Shown here: in pieces, positions 32,620 through 35,103 of the stretch
Position numbering within the stretch: the stretch's first letter is position 1
How the letters are laid out: the number at the start of each line of letters is the position of its first letter
Assembly (NCBI GenBank): GCA_025964795.1
Contig: JAOPYC010000103.1
Coordinates: forward strand, 1 to 35,103
Length of the DNA stretch: 35,103 bases
DNA from: Marmoricola sp.
GTDB lineage: Bacteria; Actinomycetota; Actinomycetes; Propionibacteriales; Nocardioidaceae
Direction: 5' to 3'
Notes under the pieces: generated by a model
Seen by the model: only the letters and a program-made list of their open reading frames with translations
What the model was told of the DNA's origin: nothing
Database searches by the model: none
Program-made: the position numbers and the translations under genes

Positions 32620-33282
32620 GTGAGCCCGGGCGACGTCGAGCAGGTGCGGAGACCCCTGCGTCGCGACGCCCGCGAGAGTCGCGACAAGCTCGTCGCGGCG
32701 GCGCGGGCCGAGTTCGCCGCCCGGGGCGTGGACGCGTCGCTGGAGAGGATCGCCCGCGGCGCGGGAGTCTCCATCGGGACGCTGTACCGCCACTTCCCCA
32801 CGCGCCTGGACCTGCTCATGGCCGCTCTGCGGCCGCAGCTCCAGGAGTTCGTCGACGGGGCCACCTCGGCCGTGGAGATGGAGGATCCGTGGGAGGGGTT
32901 CGTCGCCTACCTGGAGAACCTGTTCGCGGTGCAGGCGGGCGATCGGGGCTTCAACGACTTCCTCTCGCGGCGCTTTCCCGGCAACGACGAGACCGAGCAG
33001 ATCCACGACGTGATGTGCCAGCAGATCGAGACGGTGCTCGCCCGGGCCCAGGAGGCCGGCCGGGCTCGCTCGGACATCACCCAGGCCGACATCGTCAACC
33101 TCATCTGGTCCAACGGTCGGATCATCGACGCCACCAGCGCCCAGGCGCCCACCGCGTGGCGACGCCAGCTTCACCTGATGCTCGACGCCTACCGGGCCGA
33201 GCGCGCTCATCCGATCCCCGAGCCACCCATGACCGACACGCAGCTCTACGACGCCATGGTCGAGCTCAGCGAGGCGAAGTAG
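32620..33282 (+). CDS. TetR-family transcriptional regulator
   Basis: A 220-aa regulator. The N-terminal helix-turn-helix is complete: AARAEFAARGVDASLERIAR followed by GAGVSIGTLYRHFPTRLDLL. The C-terminal ligand-binding region carries the SLSRRFPG/WSNGRIIDA-type segments typical of actinobacterial TetR proteins that control neighbouring oxidoreductases. The effector cannot be read. Its 3' end overlaps a minus-strand ORF by 37 bases. The divergent reductase is the probable target. Confidence 0.88.
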   Translation: MSPGDVEQVRRPLRRDARESRDKLVAAARAEFAARGVDASLERIARGAGVSIGTLYRHFPTRLDLLMAALRPQLQEFVDGATSAVEMEDPWEGFVAYLENLFAVQAGDRGFNDFLSRRFPGNDETEQIHDVMCQQIETVLARAQEAGRARSDITQADIVNLIWSNGRIIDATSAQAPTAWRRQLHLMLDAYRAERAHPIPEPPMTDTQLYDAMVELSEAK

Positions 33283-33464
33283 GACCTGGCACTGGCTCTC
33301 ACACGGAGGCGCTCACGGGGCCCGAAGACCTCCAAGTCGTCGCTGGTGTCGTCGTACAGCAACTGGGAGAAGTCGCCGCGCAGGACGTCGATCTCCGAGA
33401 TGCAGCAGTCACCGTCGTGCTCGACCGCGCGGAAGGTCTCCAGCACCGTCCCGTGCGCGTCCAC
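33246..33464 (-). CDS. Hypothetical ORF, possibly the 3' half of a split gene
   Basis: A 72-aa ORF from GTG 33464, with real protein-like composition (EHDGDCCISEIDVLRGDFSQ, then LLYDDTSDDLEVFGP) in its first 50 residues and a less convincing tail that overlaps the TetR gene. No family is recognised. No ribosome-binding site is visible. It lies 47 bases downstream of the other hypothetical ORF on the same strand. A frameshift between them is possible, but neither half is recognised, so this cannot be decided. Confidence 0.35.
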   Translation of the reverse strand: MDAHGTVLETFRAVEHDGDCCISEIDVLRGDFSQLLYDDTSDDLEVFGPRERLRVRASARSYFASLSSTMAS

Positions 33465-33511
33465 GGCCGCCGACGTTCATGGTCATCGCTCGGTGGGCTA
33501 CGACTTCGCGA

Positions 33512-33877
33512 TCACCACCCACCGGGCCGTACGACGAACACCACCTCGTCCGGCTCCACGGCGCGGTTGGCCAGCACCCGCACCTCGACGTACCCCGACT
33601 CGACCCCCATGGCGTCGTGCTCGCGGTGGAAGACATCACGCACGGAGACCAGCCCCTCCGACTCGATCGTGTAGTCACCCAGCGCGACCAGCCCCGGCTC
33701 GTCGGCGGAGGGCGCGACGGAGACGGACGTCGGCCCGTCGACCGGGCTGAGGGTGGCCACGGCGATGCAGTCGGTCGTCGCGATGGAGGTAGCGCCCGCG
33801 AAGGACGTCGGCGCGGTGTAGTCCTCCCGTCCCACGAGCAGCACGATCGAGTGCGGTGGTCGGATGGAGGGGCTCAC
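33512..33877 (-). CDS. Hypothetical protein, 121 aa, beta-rich
   Basis: The ORF starts at GTG 33877 and encodes a protein of alternating hydrophobic and acidic residues (YTAPTSFAGATSIATTDCIA, ALGDYTIESEGLVSVRDVFH, YVEVRVLANRAVEPDEVVF) that suggests a small beta-sandwich. I do not recognise a family. A possible GGTG/GAGA-type ribosome-binding site is poor. It diverges from the MBL-fold gene by 60 bases. Codon-level GC pattern looks genuine in this frame, so it is likely a gene, complete or cut short at its 3' end. Confidence 0.5.
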   Translation of the reverse strand: MSPSIRPPHSIVLLVGREDYTAPTSFAGATSIATTDCIAVATLSPVDGPTSVSVAPSADEPGLVALGDYTIESEGLVSVRDVFHREHDAMGVESGYVEVRVLANRAVEPDEVVFVVRPGGW

Positions 33878-33924
33878 CCGGTGATCGTCTCGCACCACCC
33901 CCGACGGGTTCGAGCAGGCATGGC

Positions 33925-33930
33925 TAGGTT
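33925..33930 (+). promoter_or_regulatory. Candidate -10 box (TAGGTT) of the MBL-fold gene, leaderless
   Basis: TAGGTT ends 7 nt before ATG 33938, with no Shine-Dalgarno sequence between. Confidence 0.45.
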
Positions 33931-33937
33931 CGGGTCC

Positions 33938-34594
33938 ATGGCTCAGGACAACCGCGTCGGGTACGACGGCTCAACCGCACGGGTCACGAAGGTGCTCGTG
34001 GCCGACCTGCTGGCCGCGGGCGAGCGGATGCCGGTCTACGTCCACGTGATCGACCATCCCGACGCGCGCCTGCTCGTGGACACCGGACTGACCCAGCTGC
34101 ACCCGGCGGTGGCCGACATGGATCCACGCCTGACCCCGCTGAGCAGTCGGGCGGACTTCGACGTCGACAGCATCGACGTCGTGGTGAACACGCACCTGCA
34201 CTTCGACCACTGCGGTGGGAACCACCTCTTCGCCGGCAAGCCGACCTACGTCCAGCGCCAGGAGCTCGACGACGCACGGACCAAGGACGACTACACGATC
34301 CGTGAGTGGGTCGAGGCACCTGGAGTGGAGTACGTGCCCGTCGACGGCGAGCTCGAGCTGCTCCCAGGGGTCCGGCTCGTTCCGGCGCCGGGTCACACCC
34401 GGGGCTCGCAGGTCGTGGTCGTCAAGACGGGGGAGCGCCCGGTCGTCATCGCCGGCGACACGGCGGTCCTCTTCGCCGAGCTCGACGAGCCGAGCACCGA
34501 AGGTCAGCGGCTGATCCGCGCCCTCGACCCCGAGGCCGTCTGGCTCTCCCACGAGCACGAGCCGTGGCGGCCGACTGGGGAGCAGTGGCGCTAG
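33938..34594 (+). CDS. MBL-fold metallo-hydrolase resembling AHL lactonases
   Basis: A 218-aa protein with the metal-binding motif HLHFDH at residues 86-91 followed by CGGN, a later His in PGHTRGSQ, the bridging Asp in IAGDTA and a C-terminal His in LSHEHEPW. This is the metal set of the metallo-beta-lactamase fold. Motif order, size and the HLHFDHCGGN spelling resemble N-acyl-homoserine lactone lactonases (AiiA/AttM group), so quorum quenching or general lactone hydrolysis is possible. Not proven; many unrelated hydrolases share the fold. The open frame upstream of 33938 is antisense to the neighbouring ORF. Confidence 0.8.
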   Translation: MAQDNRVGYDGSTARVTKVLVADLLAAGERMPVYVHVIDHPDARLLVDTGLTQLHPAVADMDPRLTPLSSRADFDVDSIDVVVNTHLHFDHCGGNHLFAGKPTYVQRQELDDARTKDDYTIREWVEAPGVEYVPVDGELELLPGVRLVPAPGHTRGSQVVVVKTGERPVVIAGDTAVLFAELDEPSTEGQRLIRALDPEAVWLSHEHEPWRPTGEQWR

Positions 34595-34595
34595 G

Positions 34596-34918
34596 CCGTG
34601 ACTCGGCGATGGAGGAAGACTGTGCTGAAGACCGGATGGGCGGGGTCGAAGGCGTCGAAGGCAATCTGCTCGCCGCTCGGTGACCAGGAAGGAACCTCCT
34701 GGATGCCAGCTGCCGTTGTCAGGGCCGGCCGACCGGTGCCACCAGGTCGGCCGGGCCAGGGTGAGTCTGCGTTCGTGTCGCCCTCGGGCATCTGCGACCC
34801 AAAGGTGGGTGGTGCCCAGCGCCGGGTCGAACCGCCCAAACTGATGGGACCGTCGTGAGGTCGTTCCCCCGATGGGCGTGCCTGGGCGGCCGCATCCCCA
34901 GCACCCCCGACAACTAGT
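34596..34918 (-). pseudogene. TolB/WD40-like beta-propeller remnant with compensating frameshifts
   Basis: Read on the minus strand, one frame gives an Ala-rich end of a signal peptide (VVGGAGDAAAQA) leading to RPHDGPIS. The next frame continues with FGRFDPALGTTHLWVADARG and RHERRLTL, the start of a TolB-like repeat. Then the first frame resumes with PSWSPSGEQIAFDAFDPAHP, the next blade (WSPDG-x-IAFD). Thus two shifts cancel each other inside about 100 bases, and the rest of the protein is missing; the ORF stops at 34596. It is the decayed 5' part of a secreted or periplasmic propeller gene. Confidence 0.55.
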
Positions 34919-34985
34919 ACCACGGAGTCTCATGGCCCGATCGCGGCGCATGGTGGCACCTTGGGCCGCATCACGACCAGTTGTC
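34909..34985. repeat. 77-bp inverted-repeat element
   Basis: GACAACTAGT (34909-34918) is mirrored by ACCAGTTGTC (34976-34985) at 9 of 10 positions, 57 bases apart. Inside, GGCCC and GGGCC form another pair. It reaches into the stop codon of the minus-strand gene at the right edge, so it may act as its transcription end, or be a small mobile-element remnant. No target-site duplication is visible. Confidence 0.4.
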
Positions 34986-35103
34986 TAGGCGGACTCTGGG
35001 AACTCAAGCTTCCAGGTGCCAAGGTCCTCGGTAGAAACGGTCACACCCTTCTCGTTGACCTTCTCGGCTGTTCGTCGCTGGAGTGCTTCGGCGAGCCCCT
35101 GGT
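34985..35103 (-). CDS. C-terminal end of an unidentified gene (cut by window edge)
   Basis: The last 38 codons and a TAG stop are present. The peptide has a good coding look: GLAEALQRRTAEKVNEKGVT followed by VSTEDLGTWKLEFPESA. No family can be assigned from this piece. The other two frames in this stretch contain stops or an Arg-rich pattern and are less plausible. Confidence 0.5.
   Translation of the reverse strand, partial: QGLAEALQRRTAEKVNEKGVTVSTEDLGTWKLEFPESA

Overview
The window is about 35 kb of very GC-rich DNA. Dense, short-spaced genes, many GTG starts, weak -35 boxes and TANNNT -10 boxes point to a high-GC actinobacterium. The gene content (DUF222/HNH protein, DUF6458, GarA-type FHA protein, paired DUF881 proteins with Sbp) fits Nocardioidaceae, probably Nocardioides or a relative. 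This placement is inferred from protein flavour; no rRNA or other marker is present. No tRNA, rRNA, CRISPR array or intact insertion sequence was seen.

Layout. (1) 1-4350: tail of a hemerythrin-like gene, a minus-strand pair (MgtA-type mannosyltransferase then an SGNH hydrolase), a DUF222/HNH protein that appears to lack its N-terminus, and a beta-hydroxyacid dehydrogenase. (2) 4353-14344: a complete 4-hydroxybenzoate/protocatechuate catabolic locus. A seven-gene minus-strand operon pcaH-G-B-L(DC)-F-I-J has 4-nt start/stop overlaps at every junction. It diverges from an aromatic-acid MFS transporter, followed by an IclR-family regulator and pobA. Together they import 4-hydroxybenzoate and convert it to succinyl-CoA and acetyl-CoA. 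A 17-bp perfect palindrome lies between pcaH and the transporter, and degenerate copies sit before the regulator gene and before pobA. In pcaH and pobA the palindrome centre is exactly 51 nt upstream of the start codon, which suggests one regulator activates both. (3) 14345-14729: a lower-GC stretch with a nested palindrome and a 47-aa Cys-rich mini-protein. (4) 14777-24831: a block with the same order as M. tuberculosis Rv1822-Rv1832: pgsA-like, DUF881, sbp, DUF881, gcvH, FHA (GarA-like, here with a zinc ribbon), MerR (FtsR), bifunctional nuclease, MerR (ResR/McdR), then a glycine riboswitch and gcvP, followed by a serine hydrolase. It links envelope/division regulation to glycine cleavage and 2-oxoglutarate control. 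(5) 24833-29034: a DUF2235 hydrolase diverging from a 29-aa membrane mini-protein and another alpha/beta hydrolase, then a methyltransferase and a DHFR-like reductase. (6) 29275-35103: secreted SGNH esterase, DUF6458 protein, 2H phosphoesterase, a dinucleotide-binding oxidoreductase diverging from a TetR regulator, two hypothetical ORFs, an MBL-fold hydrolase resembling AHL lactonases, a frameshifted TolB-like remnant and the C-terminal end of an unidentified gene.

The least explained signals are the three-site operator set with fixed -51 geometry, the zinc-ribbon GarA variant, the Cys-rich mini-protein with its palindrome, the 29-aa membrane protein between two hydrolases, and the decaying fragments (PfkB-like, TolB-like, split ORFs) near several gene boundaries. 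All functional statements rest on reading motifs and context by eye; no database search was run.
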